This document shows positions 10,014 to 20,689 of a DNA stretch of 64,000 nt, piece after piece. Below the pieces are notes generated by a model, which worked only from the letters and a program-made list of their open reading frames with translations, had not been told where the DNA came from and searched no databases. Position 1 is the first letter of the stretch, and every line of letters starts with the position of its first letter. This stretch comes from Serratia marcescens (lineage in GTDB: Bacteria > Pseudomonadota > Gammaproteobacteria > Enterobacterales > Enterobacteriaceae): positions 4,650,001-4,714,000 of the forward strand of contig NZ_VFMJ01000001.1 in assembly GCF_006715005.1 (NCBI RefSeq), written 5' to 3'. The position numbers and the translations under genes were made by a program.

Positions 10014-11198
10014 TTACAGCACCAGGCCGGCGATGGCTGCCGACAGCAGGCTCACCAGCGTCGAGCCATAAACCAGCTTCAGGCCAAAACGGGAAACCAC
10101 GTTGCCTTGTTGCTCGTTCAGTCCTTTGATGGCGCCGGCGACGATGCCGATGGAGGCGAAGTTGGCGAACGACACCAGGAATACTGACAGAATGCCCAGC
10201 CCGCGCGGCGACAGCTCCGCCGCGATCTTCTTCAGCTCAATCATCGCCACGAATTCGTTGGCCACCAGTTTGGTCGCCATGATGCTGCCCGCCTGCAGGG
10301 CCTCTTCCGCCGGGATGCCGATCAGCCAGGCCAGCGGATAGAACACATAACCGAGGATCTGCTGGAAGCTGATACCGAGCACCGCGGAGAACAGCGCATT
10401 GACGGCGGAGATCAGCGCGATAAAGCCGATCAGCATCGCCGCGATGATCATCGCAATCTTGAAGCCGGCCAGAATGTACTCGCCCAACATTTCGAAGAAG
10501 CTCTGATCTTCATGCAGTTTGTTCAGCTTCAGCTCCGGTTCGTCTTCGACCTGATACGGGTTGATGATCGACAGGATGATAAAGGTGCTGAACATATTAA
10601 GGATCAATGCCGCCACCACATACTGCGCATCGATCATCGACATGTAGGCGCCGACGATGGAGAGCGATACCGTCGACATGGCGGTCGCGGCCATGGTGTA
10701 CATGCGGCGCGGCGAGATATCGCCGATGATGCCCTTGTAGGCGATAAAGTTCTCTGACTGCCCCAGCACCAGCGTGCTGACGGCGTTGAACGATTCCAGC
10801 TTGCCCATACCGTTGACCTTGGACAGCAGGGTGCCGACCAGGCGGATGATCAGCGGCAGGATGCGGAAATGCTGCAAAATGCCGATCAGGGCGGAAATAA
10901 AGATGATAGGGCACAAAACGCCGAGGAAGATGAACGCCAGGCCATCCTTGCTCATGCCGCCGAACACGAACTCCGATCCTTGGGCAGCATAGGCGAGCAG
11001 GGTGTCGAAGAAGCCGGCGACGTGTTTGATCACGCTGAGCCCGCTGGCGGAGTGCAGGAAGAAATAGGCCAGCGCGCCTTCGATCACCAGCAGCTGGATG
11101 ATATAGCGCAGGCGGATTTTCTTGCGATTGTTGCTGACCAGCAGCGCCAGGGCGATGATCACCACCAGAGCCATAATAAATTGCAGAATTTGTGGCAT
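10014..11198 (-). CDS. nupC: Concentrative nucleoside transporter NupC
   Basis: Proton-coupled importer of pyrimidine nucleosides and adenosine in the inner membrane (CNT family). The 394-residue product is closest by eye to E. coli NupC (400): it shares [34 protein letters not shown], the CNT signature [12 protein letters not shown] near residue 310 and the C-terminal [19 protein letters not shown]. It resembles NupX/PsuT far less. The start MPQILQFI is preferred over an ATG 13 codons upstream. The N-terminal N/D and ExxAY-like residues of the substrate site are kept. Confidence 0.93.
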   Translation of the reverse strand: MPQILQFIMALVVIIALALLVSNNRKKIRLRYIIQLLVIEGALAYFFLHSASGLSVIKHVAGFFDTLLAYAAQGSEFVFGGMSKDGLAFIFLGVLCPIIFISALIGILQHFRILPLIIRLVGTLLSKVNGMGKLESFNAVSTLVLGQSENFIAYKGIIGDISPRRMYTMAATAMSTVSLSIVGAYMSMIDAQYVVAALILNMFSTFIILSIINPYQVEDEPELKLNKLHEDQSFFEMLGEYILAGFKIAMIIAAMLIGFIALISAVNALFSAVLGISFQQILGYVFYPLAWLIGIPAEEALQAGSIMATKLVANEFVAMIELKKIAAELSPRGLGILSVFLVSFANFASIGIVAGAIKGLNEQQGNVVSRFGLKLVYGSTLVSLLSAAIAGLVL

Positions 11199-11558
11199 AA
11201 ACGGTCCGTACGGTTCACGGGCAGAGAAAAAACACATTTAGCCACAGCATCGACGTCCTTTCATTACATTGCGTGATAATTAGAACAAAATACTTATGGC
11301 ATGCGGGATATCTTGCCGAATGTCATCCACACGCGCTGTCCGGCAGTTTTTCATAAGCTCCCCGGTGATCCGTCTCCCCAGAGGTCTGCCGGCTCGCAAC
11401 CTGATGCAACCACTGTCCCGCGCGTGCAGGTGCCTGGAATCTGGCTCGCAATGAGCGATTTTTCCCGACGCAAAGCGTGGTTTTCTCGAGGGAGGCAGAG
11501 AAAAATGCCTGAACAAGGCGCCACGACCGGCGCATTTTCTCGGATAAGGAGGCGAACG
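11199..11558. other. 360-bp intergenic region, nupC / 129-residue protein gene
   Basis: Divergent control region. The nupC-proximal 100 bp are AT-richer and should hold its promoter, but I cannot assign convincing -35/-10 hexamers or CRP/CytR sites. The right half is GC-rich and happens to be an open frame that runs into the downstream gene. An AAGGAGG Shine-Dalgarno sequence ends it. I see no RNA gene or repeat here. Confidence 0.5.
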
Positions 11559-11948
11559 ATGAATACCGGCACGTTGCTCAGGGCGCTGGCCAACGGGGTT
11601 AATCCTGACACCGGCGAGCTGTTGAGACCGGCTTCGGCGGCCTGCGCGCCGGAGGCTATCCGCCTGCTGTTCGCGTTGGCCAACGAGTTCGACGGTGAAG
11701 CCGAACTACAGAAAAAAGCCCGGTTGACGCCGGAGGAGAAGCGGCAGAAGAATCTGGCCGAGGGCCGGCAGGCCAATGCCTATCTCCCCTGGCCGGAAGA
11801 GGAAAAACTGCGGCTGCGCGAGAGCCATGCGGCCGGGGCGACGCTGGAAGCGCTGAGCGATGAGTTCGAGCGCTCAACCTGGATCATTGCGGTACAGCTG
11901 CAGAAAATGGGGTTGATCGGTGAGGAACAGGCGGCCGCCTATCGCTGA
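11559..11948 (+). CDS. Uncharacterised 129-residue protein with C-terminal HTH-like segment
   Basis: Not recognised as a named protein. The start MNTGTLLRALANG is fixed by an ideal AAGGAGG six bases before the ATG; the open frame upstream (from 11301) is not supported by a comparable site. The N-terminal half is helical (AIRLLFALANEFD). The C-terminal half, PWPEEEKLRLRESHAAGATLEALSDEF followed by RSTWIIAVQLQKMGLI, follows the pattern of Myb/GcrA-like helix-turn-helix motifs (P-W-x-E-E-E...G-x-x-x-x-x-L-[SA]-x-x-F-x-R-[ST]-x-x-x-I-x-x-x-L-x-x-[LM]-G-L-I). DNA binding is therefore possible but unproven. It converges with yicC. Confidence 0.72.
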   Translation: MNTGTLLRALANGVNPDTGELLRPASAACAPEAIRLLFALANEFDGEAELQKKARLTPEEKRQKNLAEGRQANAYLPWPEEEKLRLRESHAAGATLEALSDEFERSTWIIAVQLQKMGLIGEEQAAAYR

Positions 11949-11958
11949 TTTGCAGCCA

Positions 11959-11983
11959 TAAAAAAGCCCGCGTGGCGCGGGCT
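11959..11983 (-). terminator. Intrinsic terminator of yicC
   Basis: On the minus strand an 8-bp stem AGCCCGCG-CCA-CGCGGGCT is followed by TTTTT(T), 21 bases beyond the yicC stop. Confidence 0.85.
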
Positions 11984-12003
11984 TGCTGGTGAGCGGAGTG
12001 AGA

Positions 12004-12867
12004 TCACTCGATATTCTGGATCTGCTCGCGCATTTGCTCGATCAGCACTTTCAGCTCGATGGCGGAAGCGGTGACGTCGGCATTGATCGACTTGGAGGCC
12101 AGGGTATTCGATTCGCGGTTGAACTCCTGCATCATAAAGTCGAGGCGGCGGCCGACGGCTTCTTTCTTCTTCAGGATGTTGTGCGTCTCTTTCACGTGCG
12201 CTTCCAGGCGGTCCAGCTCTTCTGCGACGTCGATGCGTTGCGCCATCAGCACCAGCTCTTGCTCCAGGCGGGTGTTTTCCAGCTGTACCTGCGCCTCTTC
12301 CAGCTTGCTGACCAGACGCTCGCGCTGCCATTGCAGGATGTTCGGCATCTGGGCGCGCACGTTGACCACTTCGGCGCTGACGCCGTCGAGGCGCTGTTCG
12401 ATCAGCGTTTTCAGCGCGGCACCTTCGCTTTCGCGTGCGACGATAAAGTCATCCAGCGCGCCGTCCAGCGCTTGCATCAGCTCGGCGCTGATGACGTCCA
12501 GATCCTGCTCCTGCGCGGACATCACGCCCGGCCAGCGCAGCACGTCGATCGGGTTGATTTCCCCTTCGTCGCTCTGCATTTTCACCCAGTTGGCGGCTTC
12601 GACCAGCTGTTTGGCCAGTTTTTCGTTCAGGATCAGCGAGCTTTGCGCGCTTGGATCCAGTTCGAAACGCAGGTTGCATTCGACTTTGCCGCGCGTCAGG
12701 CGGCCACGGATACGTTCACGGATCACCGGCTCCAGGCTGCGGAATTGTTCCGGCAGGCGGATGTAGGTTTCTAAGTAGCGCTGGTTAACGGAACGCAGCT
12801 CCCAGGCTGCGCTGCCCCATTCACCCTTGATTTCACGCCGGGCGTAGGCGGTCATGCTGCGGATCAT
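12004..12867 (-). CDS. yicC: YicC-family endoribonuclease
   Basis: Member of the YicC/YloC family, reported as an endoribonuclease that in E. coli promotes decay of certain small RNAs with PNPase. The 287-residue product matches E. coli YicC in length and ends: MIRSMTAYARREI at the start and the conserved C-terminal DUF1732 block (GRRLDFMMQEFNRESNTLASKS ... IELKVLIEQMREQIQNIE), which carries the acidic residues linked to catalysis. A long central coiled helical region separates the two. It is divergent from rph, as in E. coli. Confidence 0.93.
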   Translation of the reverse strand: MIRSMTAYARREIKGEWGSAAWELRSVNQRYLETYIRLPEQFRSLEPVIRERIRGRLTRGKVECNLRFELDPSAQSSLILNEKLAKQLVEAANWVKMQSDEGEINPIDVLRWPGVMSAQEQDLDVISAELMQALDGALDDFIVARESEGAALKTLIEQRLDGVSAEVVNVRAQMPNILQWQRERLVSKLEEAQVQLENTRLEQELVLMAQRIDVAEELDRLEAHVKETHNILKKKEAVGRRLDFMMQEFNRESNTLASKSINADVTASAIELKVLIEQMREQIQNIE

Positions 12868-12993
12868 TGATGCGTACCCGTAATAGGAAAAGATGGGGCG
12901 ATTATAGCGTCGCGGCTGCGGGCAGGATAGGCATTACGTCACGAAGCCCGTATAATGCGCAGCCAATAGTTGATTTGAAGCCGGAGAGAGCCC

Positions 12994-13710
12994 ATGCGTC
13001 CTGCAGGCAGAGCACCACAGCAAGTTCGCCCCCTGACACTGACCCGTCACTATACCAAACACGCTGAAGGTTCAGTGCTGGTTGAGTTTGGCGATACCAA
13101 AGTCTTGTGCACCGCCACGGTAGAAGAGGGCGTTCCGCGCTTCCTGAAAGGCCAGGGGCAAGGTTGGATCACCGCCGAGTACGGCATGCTGCCGCGCTCC
13201 ACCCATAGCCGCAACGCCCGTGAAGCCGCCAAAGGCAAACAGGGTGGCCGCACGCTGGAGATCCAGCGCCTGATCGCCCGCTCGCTGCGCGCCGCGGTAG
13301 ACCTGAAAAAGCTCGGTGAATTCACCATCACTCTCGACTGCGACGTACTGCAGGCCGACGGCGGTACCCGCACCGCCTCCATCTCCGGCGCCTGTGTGGC
13401 GCTGGCCGATGCGCTGAACACGCTGGTGGCCAACGGCAAGCTGAAAGCTAACCCGATGAAGGGCATGGTGGCGGCGGTTTCCGTCGGCATCGTCAATGGC
13501 GAAGCGCTGTGCGATCTGGAGTATGTGGAAGATTCCGCGGCTGAAACCGACATGAACGTAGTGATGATGGAAGACGGCCGCATGATTGAAGTGCAGGGCA
13601 CCGCCGAAGGCGAGCCGTTCAGCCACGATGAGCTATTGGCGCTATTGGCGCTGGCCCGAGGGGGCATCGAAACCATCTTCCAGGCGCAGAAAGCGGCGCT
13701 GGCGGACTGA
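12994..13710 (+). CDS. rph: Ribonuclease PH, intact
   Basis: Phosphorolytic 3'-exoribonuclease that trims tRNA 3' ends. The 238-residue product starts [14 protein letters not shown] and keeps all family landmarks: RNARE-like [29 protein letters not shown], the phosphate-binding G-G-T-R-T stretch ([13 protein letters not shown]-like), and [12 protein letters not shown] near the C-terminus. It reads through to the natural [14 protein letters not shown] end, so it lacks the frameshift carried by E. coli K-12. The stop lies 6 bases before the pyrE attenuator stem. Confidence 0.97.
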   Translation: MRPAGRAPQQVRPLTLTRHYTKHAEGSVLVEFGDTKVLCTATVEEGVPRFLKGQGQGWITAEYGMLPRSTHSRNAREAAKGKQGGRTLEIQRLIARSLRAAVDLKKLGEFTITLDCDVLQADGGTRTASISGACVALADALNTLVANGKLKANPMKGMVAAVSVGIVNGEALCDLEYVEDSAAETDMNVVMMEDGRMIEVQGTAEGEPFSHDELLALLALARGGIETIFQAQKAALAD

Positions 13711-13716
13711 TTTTTT

Positions 13717-13742
13717 AAGGCGACTGAGAAGTCGCCTTTTTT
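13717..13742 (+). terminator. pyrE attenuator (rph-pyrE intergenic terminator)
   Basis: AAGGCGACT-GAG(A)-AGTCGCCTT followed by a T-run begins 6 bases after the rph stop and about 65 bases before pyrE. In E. coli the equivalent hairpin terminates transcription unless ribosomes closely follow polymerase through the end of rph when UTP is scarce. The position here is ideal for the same coupling. Confidence 0.9.
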
Positions 13743-13806
13743 ATGCCCGACGATCGGGCGGCAGTAATGACAAGACCCAAGCAGATTCAGACGAGGAGAA
13801 GCAGTA

Positions 13807-14448
13807 ATGAAAGCCTATCAGCGCCAGTTTATCGAGTTCGCGCTTAACAAGCAGGTATTGAAATTCGGCGAGTTCACCCTGAAGTCCGGCCGCACCAGCC
13901 CGTATTTCTTCAATGCCGGCCTGTTTAATACCGGGCGCGATCTTGCGCTGTTGGGGCGCTTCTACGCCGAAGCCCTAATGGACTCCGGCATCGATTTCGA
14001 CCTGCTGTTTGGCCCGGCTTATAAAGGCATTCCTATTGCCACCACCACGGCGGTGGCGCTGGCGGAACACCATGAGCGCGACGTGCCTTACTGCTTTAAC
14101 CGCAAGGAAGCCAAGACCCACGGCGAAGGCGGTTCACTGGTGGGCAGCCCGCTGCAGGGGCGCGTGATGTTGGTGGATGATGTGATCACCGCCGGCACCG
14201 CGATCCGCGAGTCGATGGAAATCATCGGCGCCAGCGGCGCTTCGCTGGCGGGGGTGCTGATCTCTCTCGACCGTCAGGAACGCGGCCGCGCGGATATCTC
14301 CGCCATTCAGGAAGTGGAACGCGACTATCACTGCAAGGTGATTTCGATCGTCACGCTGAAGGACCTGATCGTCTATCTGGAAGAGAAACCGGAAATGGCG
14401 GACCACCTGGCGGCGGTGCGCGCTTACCGCGAGCAGTACGGGGTGTAA
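13807..14448 (+). CDS. pyrE: Orotate phosphoribosyltransferase
   Basis: Converts orotate and PRPP to orotidine 5'-monophosphate in pyrimidine synthesis. The 213-residue product matches E. coli PyrE in length; the catalytic loop ([14 protein letters not shown], about residues 98-111) and the PRPP-binding motif [13 protein letters not shown] (about 120-132) are intact. GAGGAGAAGCAGTA precedes the ATG. Expression is expected to follow the attenuator between rph and pyrE. Confidence 0.98.
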   Translation: MKAYQRQFIEFALNKQVLKFGEFTLKSGRTSPYFFNAGLFNTGRDLALLGRFYAEALMDSGIDFDLLFGPAYKGIPIATTTAVALAEHHERDVPYCFNRKEAKTHGEGGSLVGSPLQGRVMLVDDVITAGTAIRESMEIIGASGASLAGVLISLDRQERGRADISAIQEVERDYHCKVISIVTLKDLIVYLEEKPEMADHLAAVRAYREQYGV

Positions 14449-14453
14449 GTAAA

Positions 14454-14475
14454 AACGCCGGGCATGCCCGGCGTT
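14454..14475. terminator. Bidirectional stem-loop, pyrE / slmA
   Basis: A perfect 22-base palindrome of AACGCCGGGC type lies between the converging pyrE and slmA stops, preceded by AAA and followed by TTATCTTTATT, so it may terminate both units. Confidence 0.75.
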
Positions 14476-14479
14476 ATCT

Positions 14480-15076
14480 TTATTGCAGCTGGGCCGCCAA
14501 CAGCGGCCAGCGGGCGTCGAATTCCTGCGTTGGGCGATAGCGGAATTCCGAACGCACATAGCGCGACAACATGCCTTCGCAGAAGGCCAGCAGTTGGCTG
14601 GCCAACAGCGTTTCATCGACGATAAAGCCTTTGCCTTCGCGCAATTTGCGCTCTTTCAATACCTGGCGCAGCTGCGCCTCGATGCGTTCGAACAGCTGGT
14701 TGATGCGGCCCTGCAGGCGATCTTGTTCAAACATCAGCGCGTGGCCGGTCATGATACGCGTCAGCCCCGGGTTGCGTTCCGCAAAGCCCAGAATCAGCAG
14801 TAAAATCAGGCGCAGACGATTAAACGTCTCTTTCTCGTCCTGCAAGATCAGGTTGATGCGGGTGATCAGGCTGTCTTCGATAAACTCGATCAGGCTGTCG
14901 AACATCCGTGTCTTGCTGGGGAAATGCCGGTACAGCGCAGCTTCAGAAACGCCCACGTTCGCGGCGAGCTTGGCGGTGGTGATGCGCTGGCTGCCGTCGC
15001 TGGATTCCAGCATCTGGGCTAACGCCTGCAATATTTCCTCGCGCCGATTCCTCTTCGTCTTTTCTTTTTCTGCCAT
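14480..15076 (-). CDS. slmA: Nucleoid occlusion factor SlmA
   Basis: TetR-type DNA-binding protein that, bound at SBS sites on the chromosome, blocks FtsZ ring formation over the nucleoid. The 198-residue product equals E. coli SlmA in length. The N-terminal HTH (about residues 30-53: [21 protein letters not shown]) is followed by the helical dimerisation/FtsZ-binding core. It lies downstream of dut on the same strand, 251 bp away, and converges on pyrE. Confidence 0.96.
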   Translation of the reverse strand: MAEKEKTKRNRREEILQALAQMLESSDGSQRITTAKLAANVGVSEAALYRHFPSKTRMFDSLIEFIEDSLITRINLILQDEKETFNRLRLILLLILGFAERNPGLTRIMTGHALMFEQDRLQGRINQLFERIEAQLRQVLKERKLREGKGFIVDETLLASQLLAFCEGMLSRYVRSEFRYRPTQEFDARWPLLAAQLQ

Positions 15077-15238
15077 GTCTGATTAGACCCTTGCTAAAAC
15101 TTAACTGACGGAAACCCGCGCACCGGCCGCTGCAGAACAGGCTCTGTGCGGCTTATGTGATAGCTTTTTTACGATGCTGGGGTCAGCGGCCTTAACGGCC
15201 TTTTTCCGCGCTGCCTGGTGTGTGCTGCAATTGTCGCG

Positions 15239-15285
15239 GTAAAACCTTGCCGCAGAGACATCCTTCTCCCCGGAAAGGCAAGGTT
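15239..15285 (-). terminator. Possible terminator downstream of dut
   Basis: On the minus strand a perfect 9-bp inverted repeat (AACCTTGCC and GGCAAGGTT, 25-base loop) is followed by TTTTA, about 40 bases past the dut stop. The long loop and short T-run make it a weak candidate. Confidence 0.35.
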
Positions 15286-15327
15286 CAGGCGACGTTTCCC
15301 TGCCGGCCATCGTGCCTTGGGTGGCGC

Positions 15328-15786
15328 TTAGTGGCGCCCCGAGTGGCCGAAGCCACCTTCGCCGCGCTCGCTGCCGTCGAACTCTTCCACCAGGTTGAAT
15401 TCGGCCTGCACCACCGGCACAAAGACCATCTGCGCGATGCGTTCGCCTGGCTCGATGGTGAAGTGCTCCTGGCCGCGGTTCCAAACGGACACCATCAGCT
15501 GGCCCTGGTAATCGGAGTCGATCAGGCCGACCAGGTTGCCCAGCACGACACCGTGCTTGTGGCCCAGGCCGGAGCGCGGCAGGATCACCGCCGCCAGGCC
15601 GGCGTCGGCGATGTGGATCGCGAGGCCGGTAGGCAACAGCGTGGTTTCACCCGGCGCCAGTTCCACCGCGCTGTCCAGGCAGGCGCGCAGGTCTAGACCG
15701 GCGGAGCCCGGCGTGGCATAGGTCGGTAGCGGGAAATCCTGACCGATGCGCGGGTCGAGGATCTTAACGTCGATTTTTTTCATCAT
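15328..15786 (-). CDS. dut: Deoxyuridine 5'-triphosphate nucleotidohydrolase
   Basis: Hydrolyses dUTP to dUMP and pyrophosphate, keeping uracil out of DNA and feeding thymidylate synthesis. The 152-residue trimeric-type enzyme has motif I (AGLDLRA, near residue 30), motif II ([10 protein letters not shown]), motif III ([11 protein letters not shown], catalytic Asp), motif IV (GERIAQM) and motif V ([10 protein letters not shown]) at the C-terminus. Two adjacent ATGs (15786, 15783) could start it. Its start overlaps the coaBC 3' end by about 20 bases in another frame, as in E. coli. Confidence 0.97.
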   Translation of the reverse strand: MMKKIDVKILDPRIGQDFPLPTYATPGSAGLDLRACLDSAVELAPGETTLLPTGLAIHIADAGLAAVILPRSGLGHKHGVVLGNLVGLIDSDYQGQLMVSVWNRGQEHFTIEPGERIAQMVFVPVVQAEFNLVEEFDGSERGEGGFGHSGRH

Positions 15787-16978
15787 AACGGCTGACTATC
15801 TCGTCTATTAAACGTTGGCCAAGGAGTGCCTTGTCGCTCAGCGCCAGGCGCTTTTCTCCATCCTGCCAAAAAAGGTGCAGGGCATTGGTGTCGCTGTTGA
15901 ACCCGTGCTCTGCAAGCGATACATCGTTAGCGCAAATCAAATCCAGCTTCTTACGCGCCAGTTTTTGCCGCGCGTATTCTTCCACATTCTGGGTTTCGGC
16001 GGCAAACCCCACGACAAACGGTCGATTTTTGGTCATCGCCGCCACGCCGGCGACGATATCGGGGTTTTTTACCATCTTGAGGACGATTTCATCACCCTGT
16101 TTTTTTATTTTTTCATCGGCGATCTGCTCGGGGCGGTAGTCGGCCACGGCGGCGCAGGAGATGAAAATCTGCTGCTGCGCGGCGCGCTGTTGCACTGCCT
16201 GCTCCATCTCCAGCGCACTGGTGACGTCCACTCGGGTGACCGATGGCGGCGTCGGCAGGCTCACCGGCCCGGCGATCAGCGTCACCTGCGCGCCGCGGGC
16301 GGCGGCGGCGCGGGCGATGGCGAAGCCCATTTTGCCGGAGCTGTGGTTGCTGATGAAGCGTACCGGATCCAGCGCTTCACGCGTCGGGCCGGCGGTGATC
16401 ATAACCTGCAAATGTTGCAGATCCTGCGGGGCGGAGAAATGTGCGTTCGCCAGGTCGACGATGTCCAGCGGATCCAGCATGCGGCCCGGGCCGACGTCGC
16501 CGCAGGCCTGGCTGCCGCTGTCCGGCCCCCAGAACAGCACGCCGCGCGCCTGCAGCGTTTGCAGGTTGGCCTGCGTGGCGGCGGCGCGATACATCTGCTG
16601 GTTCATGGCGGGGGCGGCGGCGATGGGGGCGTCGGTCGCCAGGCAGACGGTGGTCAGCAGATCGTTGGCCATGCCGGCAGCGACGCGCGCCAGCAGATCG
16701 GCGGTCGCCGGCGCCAGAATCACCAGATCCGCCCACTTGCCCAGTTCGATGTGGCCCATGGCGGCTTCGGCGGCGGGATCCAACAGATCGTCGGACACCG
16801 GGTAGCCGGAAACGGCCTGCAGCGTCAGTGGCGTAATGAACGCCTTGGCGGCGTGGGTCATCACCACGCGCACTTCTGCACCCCTGTCGCGCAGGCGGCG
16901 CACCAGCTCTGGGCATTTGTAGGCGGCGATGCCGCCGCTGATGCCAAGCACAATATGTTTGCCGGAAAGTCCCGTCAT
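15764..16978 (-). CDS. coaBC: Bifunctional phosphopantothenoylcysteine decarboxylase / phosphopantothenate-cysteine ligase
   Basis: Catalyses two consecutive coenzyme A steps. The N-terminal flavoprotein half (about 1-190) has GGIAAYK, the catalytic histidine in [15 protein letters not shown] and the active-site cysteine in GSQACGD; the C-terminal CTP-dependent ligase half has [24 protein letters not shown] and the KIKK segment. Three in-frame ATGs are tandem (16984, 16981, 16978); I use the last because a GGA lies 8 bases before it. The long upstream open frame to 17137 has no family match. Product about 404 residues versus 406 in E. coli. Confidence 0.95.
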   Translation of the reverse strand: MTGLSGKHIVLGISGGIAAYKCPELVRRLRDRGAEVRVVMTHAAKAFITPLTLQAVSGYPVSDDLLDPAAEAAMGHIELGKWADLVILAPATADLLARVAAGMANDLLTTVCLATDAPIAAAPAMNQQMYRAAATQANLQTLQARGVLFWGPDSGSQACGDVGPGRMLDPLDIVDLANAHFSAPQDLQHLQVMITAGPTREALDPVRFISNHSSGKMGFAIARAAAARGAQVTLIAGPVSLPTPPSVTRVDVTSALEMEQAVQQRAAQQQIFISCAAVADYRPEQIADEKIKKQGDEIVLKMVKNPDIVAGVAAMTKNRPFVVGFAAETQNVEEYARQKLARKKLDLICANDVSLAEHGFNSDTNALHLFWQDGEKRLALSDKALLGQRLIDEIVSRYDEKNRR

Positions 16979-17164
16979 CATCATTGTCCGATTGAAAGCC
17001 GAAAGATGCGCCATTTTAGCATATCCGCCGTTCAGGTGAGCGATTCCGCAATGGCTGCAGGGCGTTACATTGTGCTTTGCGAAACACTTCGCAATGTTAT
17101 CAAACACCTGTCGAACGCGCCGGGCAGCACATGGCATGCTGTAGCCCTTTCAGGGAGGAACACG

Positions 17165-17848
17165 ATGAGCAACCCGATTGTGGCGTGCTGGCCGGGCGCG
17201 CTGGCGCCGCGTGAAAAGCTGTTGATGCAGGGAGCGGCGGCGCTGTCCGACGCAGAACTGTTGGCCATTTTCTTGCGCACCGGGTTGCCCGGCGTGCACG
17301 TGATGCAGCTGGCGGAGCAGCTGCTGCGCCGGTTCGGCTCGCTTTATCACCTGATGTCGGCCGATCATCAGGCTTTTTGCAGCCAAAAAGGCCTGGGGGA
17401 CGCCAGCTATACGCAGCTGCAGGCGATTGCCGAGTTGGCGCTGCGCTTCTTTTCCAGTCATTTGTCGCAGGAAAACGCCATGCTCAATCCGCGCGTCACC
17501 CAGCATTATCTGCAAAGCCTGCTGGCGCATCGCGAGCGAGAGGTCTTTTTGGTATTGTTTTTAGACAATCAGCACCGGGTTATTCGCCATCAGGAGATGT
17601 TTGCTGGTACCATCAGCAGCGTCGTCGTCTACCCGAGAGAAATTGTACGCGAAGCGTTGAAGGCTAATGCCGCCGCGCTGATTCTCGCGCATAATCACCC
17701 TTCGGGTAAGGCTGAACCCAGTCATGCCGACCGTTTGATAACGGAACAGGTGGTGAAAGCCTGTCAGTTATTGGAGATCCGAGTGCTTGATCATTTGGTG
17801 ATCGGTCGGGGTGAATGCGTCTCTTTTGCCGAGCGCGGATGGCTTTAA
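17165..17848 (+). CDS. radC: RadC/YicR JAB-domain protein
   Basis: Member of the RadC family; the original DNA-repair assignment in E. coli was withdrawn and the biochemical role is unknown. The 227-residue product starts [11 protein letters not shown] after AGGGAGG, with an N-terminal HhH-like helical region and a C-terminal MPN/JAMM-type metal site carrying HNHPSG followed by the distal Asp (EPSHADR) and ending FAERGW(L). A much longer in-frame open frame upstream (from 15815) is antisense to coaBC and has no support. It precedes rpmB, as in E. coli. Confidence 0.93.
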   Translation: MSNPIVACWPGALAPREKLLMQGAAALSDAELLAIFLRTGLPGVHVMQLAEQLLRRFGSLYHLMSADHQAFCSQKGLGDASYTQLQAIAELALRFFSSHLSQENAMLNPRVTQHYLQSLLAHREREVFLVLFLDNQHRVIRHQEMFAGTISSVVVYPREIVREALKANAAALILAHNHPSGKAEPSHADRLITEQVVKACQLLEIRVLDHLVIGRGECVSFAERGWL

Positions 17849-17892
17849 GCGATTTTTTCGCGATCCTTGTGGGATCTTTAGCTGTTCGGGAC

Positions 17893-17921
17893 TTGAGCAC
17901 TTACGCTTCAGAGCGTATACT
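17893..17921 (+). promoter_or_regulatory. rpmBG promoter
   Basis: TTGAGC and TATACT separated by exactly 17 bases, about 190 bases upstream of rpmB. This fits a strong sigma-70 promoter and implies a long leader of about 180 nucleotides. Confidence 0.75.
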
Positions 17922-17954
17922 ACGCCACCTTTGAGAATCTTGGGTTTGGCGCAA

Positions 17955-18043
17955 GAGCCTATCTCAGCAGGTTTCTGACCTGATGTGTGGTTTCTACCTG
18001 ATGACGAGAGTCTCCTCAGTATGAAGTTTGCTGAGATGGGCTC
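17955..18043 (+). promoter_or_regulatory. Structured leader upstream of rpmB
   Basis: In the predicted leader, 17955-17969 pairs with 18029-18043 to form a 15-bp stem with one G-U type wobble. Inside lie three small hairpins (CAGGT/ACCTG, GGT/ACC and GAGA(G)TCTC) and two copies of a GGTTTCT-ACCTGATG motif. Such a multibranched fold resembles ribosomal-protein autoregulatory leaders. The pairing is seen in the sequence; a role in L28 or L33 control is inferred. Confidence 0.5.
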
Positions 18044-18089
18044 TAAAAGCCTGACGAGGCGGCCATACCCTATACGAAGCTCGAGCTGA

Positions 18090-18347
<258 letters not shown>

Positions 18348-18355
18348 GGAACTGA

Positions 18356-18526
<171 letters not shown>

Positions 18527-18542
18527 TTTTAGTGGATTAATG

Positions 18543-18569
18543 AAAAACCCGGCCTTGGCCGGGTTTTTT
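18543..18569 (+). terminator. Intrinsic terminator of rpmBG
   Basis: CCCGGCC-TT-GGCCGGG stem with six following Ts, 17 bases after the rpmG stop. Confidence 0.93.
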
Positions 18570-18607
18570 GTTTTATAAAGGGTAGAAAACGTCGGAGGGG
18601 AAGCCAG

Positions 18608-19423
18608 ATGCCTGAATTACCGGAAGTTGAGACGAGCAGACGCGGTATAGAGCCTTATCTTGTCGGCCACAGCATTCAGTATGCGGTGGTGCGCAACGCG
18701 CGCCTGCGCTGGCCGGTTTCCGAGCAGATCCTGACGCTGAGCGATCGGCCGGTGCTCAGCGTGCAGCGCAGGGCTAAATACCTGCTGATCGAGCTGGAGA
18801 ACGGTTGGATTATCGTGCACCTGGGCATGTCGGGCAGCCTGCGCATGCTGCGCGAGGAAAACGAAGACGAAGCCGGCAAGCACGACCACGTCGATCTGGT
18901 GATCAGCAACGGCATGATCCTGCGCTATACCGATCCGCGCCGTTTCGGCGCCTGGCTGTGGTGCGAAGATTTGGCGACCAGCAGCGTGTTGGCGCACCTG
19001 GGGCCGGAACCGCTGAGCGAAGCGTTCAACGGTGACTACCTGTATGAAAAATCACGCAATAAGCGCACGTTGATTAAACCGTGGCTGATGGATAACAAGC
19101 TGGTGGTCGGGGTCGGCAATATTTACGCCAGCGAATCGCTGTTCAGCGCCGGGATCCTGCCCGATCGTCCGGCGGGATCGTTGAGCAAAGCCGAAGCGGA
19201 ACTGCTGGTGAAGACCATCAAGGCGGTGTTGCAGCGTTCTATCGAGCAGGGCGGTACGACATTACGCGACTTTTTGCAGTCGGACGGCAAACCGGGGTAT
19301 TTCGCGCAGGAGCTGCAGGTTTATGGGCGGGCAGGAGAGCCGTGCCGCGCGTGCGGCACGCCGATCGAATCCGCCAAGCACGGGCAGCGCAGCACCTTCT
19401 TTTGCCGCCGCTGCCAGCGCTGA
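18608..19423 (+). CDS. mutM: Formamidopyrimidine-DNA glycosylase MutM (Fpg)
   Basis: Base-excision repair glycosylase/AP lyase that removes 8-oxoguanine and formamidopyrimidines. The 271-residue product starts with the catalytic P2-E3 ([16 protein letters not shown]; Pro is N-terminal after Met removal), has the conserved Lys in RRAKYLL near residue 57, the H2TH region [20 protein letters not shown] near 155-175, and a C-terminal zinc finger with C-x2-C-x16-C-x2-C (CRACGT ... CRRC). An AGGGGAAGCCAG site precedes the ATG. It converges with coaD with only 3 bases between stops. Confidence 0.97.
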   Translation: MPELPEVETSRRGIEPYLVGHSIQYAVVRNARLRWPVSEQILTLSDRPVLSVQRRAKYLLIELENGWIIVHLGMSGSLRMLREENEDEAGKHDHVDLVISNGMILRYTDPRRFGAWLWCEDLATSSVLAHLGPEPLSEAFNGDYLYEKSRNKRTLIKPWLMDNKLVVGVGNIYASESLFSAGILPDRPAGSLSKAEAELLVKTIKAVLQRSIEQGGTTLRDFLQSDGKPGYFAQELQVYGRAGEPCRACGTPIESAKHGQRSTFFCRRCQR

Positions 19424-19426
19424 GCA

Positions 19427-19915
<489 letters not shown>

Positions 19916-20689
19916 TCACTTCTCTGAGTAGTTGCGGCCCAATGCCCATAATGCGGCATATTTATTGAAGGTATATTGCGCGTTGACCACCGCTAACAGC
20001 AACCCCTGTTTACCGTCGAGGAAGCCGGCGCGCAGCAGCCAGGTTTTGACGAAGGCGCCGAGCGTGTGGGTCAGGATAGACAGATAGCCGCAGCGCTTGC
20101 CGGCCCGGTGGCGCTGCGTGGCCCACTCTTCGGCGTAGCGCAGCTGTTTGCGCTGGAAGGCGAAGAAATCGCGGCAGGTCAGGTGCAGCATATCGCCGCT
20201 GAGGGGGATGACTTTGGCGCCGCCGATGTTCAGCGATTCGTGCACCAAATCGTCGTTATAGCGATAGCGTTGGTTGGCGTACAGGCGATTGACGCGGTCG
20301 GGATACCAGCCGCTGTGGCGCATGAAACGGCCAAGGAACAGGTTGCGCCGCGCACAGCTGTAGACGGCGCCGTCGTCCGGCGCGTTCAACACCTGCTCGA
20401 TGGATTGCCGCAGCTCGGGGGTGACGCGTTCGTCGGCGTCGATCATCAACACGTAGTCATGGCTGGCGTAGCTTTGCGCCAGCTGACGCTGCTTGCCGAA
20501 CCCTTGCCAGTCGGTGTGCGTGAAGACTTTGGCGCCCAGGCTTTCGGCGACGGCGACGCTGTCGTCCTCGCTGCCGGAGTCCAGCACGATGATTTCATCG
20601 GCCCACTCGACCGATCGCAGACAGTCCGGCAACAGCCCGGCTTCGTTTTTGGCGATCATCACCACCGACAGGCTTTTGCGGCTGCTCAT
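19916..20689 (-). CDS. waaE: LPS core beta-1,4-glucosyltransferase WaaE (KdtX)
   Basis: Family 2 glycosyltransferase that in Klebsiella and Serratia adds beta-glucose to O-4 of the first inner-core heptose. The 257-residue product has the GT-A start [20 protein letters not shown], the nucleotide-sugar DxD in LMIDADERV near residue 88, and an acceptor-side region with HSGWYPD and HESLNI. A hydrophobic tail segment may contact the membrane. It abuts waaA (stop and start adjacent) and precedes coaD by 3 bases. Function is inferred from recognised family and gene context. Confidence 0.92.
   Translation of the reverse strand: MSSRKSLSVVMIAKNEAGLLPDCLRSVEWADEIIVLDSGSEDDSVAVAESLGAKVFTHTDWQGFGKQRQLAQSYASHDYVLMIDADERVTPELRQSIEQVLNAPDDGAVYSCARRNLFLGRFMRHSGWYPDRVNRLYANQRYRYNDDLVHESLNIGGAKVIPLSGDMLHLTCRDFFAFQRKQLRYAEEWATQRHRAGKRCGYLSILTHTLGAFVKTWLLRAGFLDGKQGLLLAVVNAQYTFNKYAALWALGRNYSEK

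Noticed and set aside
11301-11558. In-frame N-terminal extension of the 129-residue protein
   Set aside because: No suitable ribosome-binding site and no domain-like sequence; the AAGGAGG at the internal ATG is decisive.
15170-15215. GGCC-TTAAC-GGCC-TTTTT hairpin on the plus strand
   Set aside because: It looks like a terminator, but no plus-strand gene precedes it; both flanking genes are on the minus strand.
15815-17164. Upstream in-frame extension of radC to 677 codons
   Set aside because: The extension is antisense to coaBC, matches no family, and the ATG at 17165 has its own AGGGAGG site and fits RadC length.
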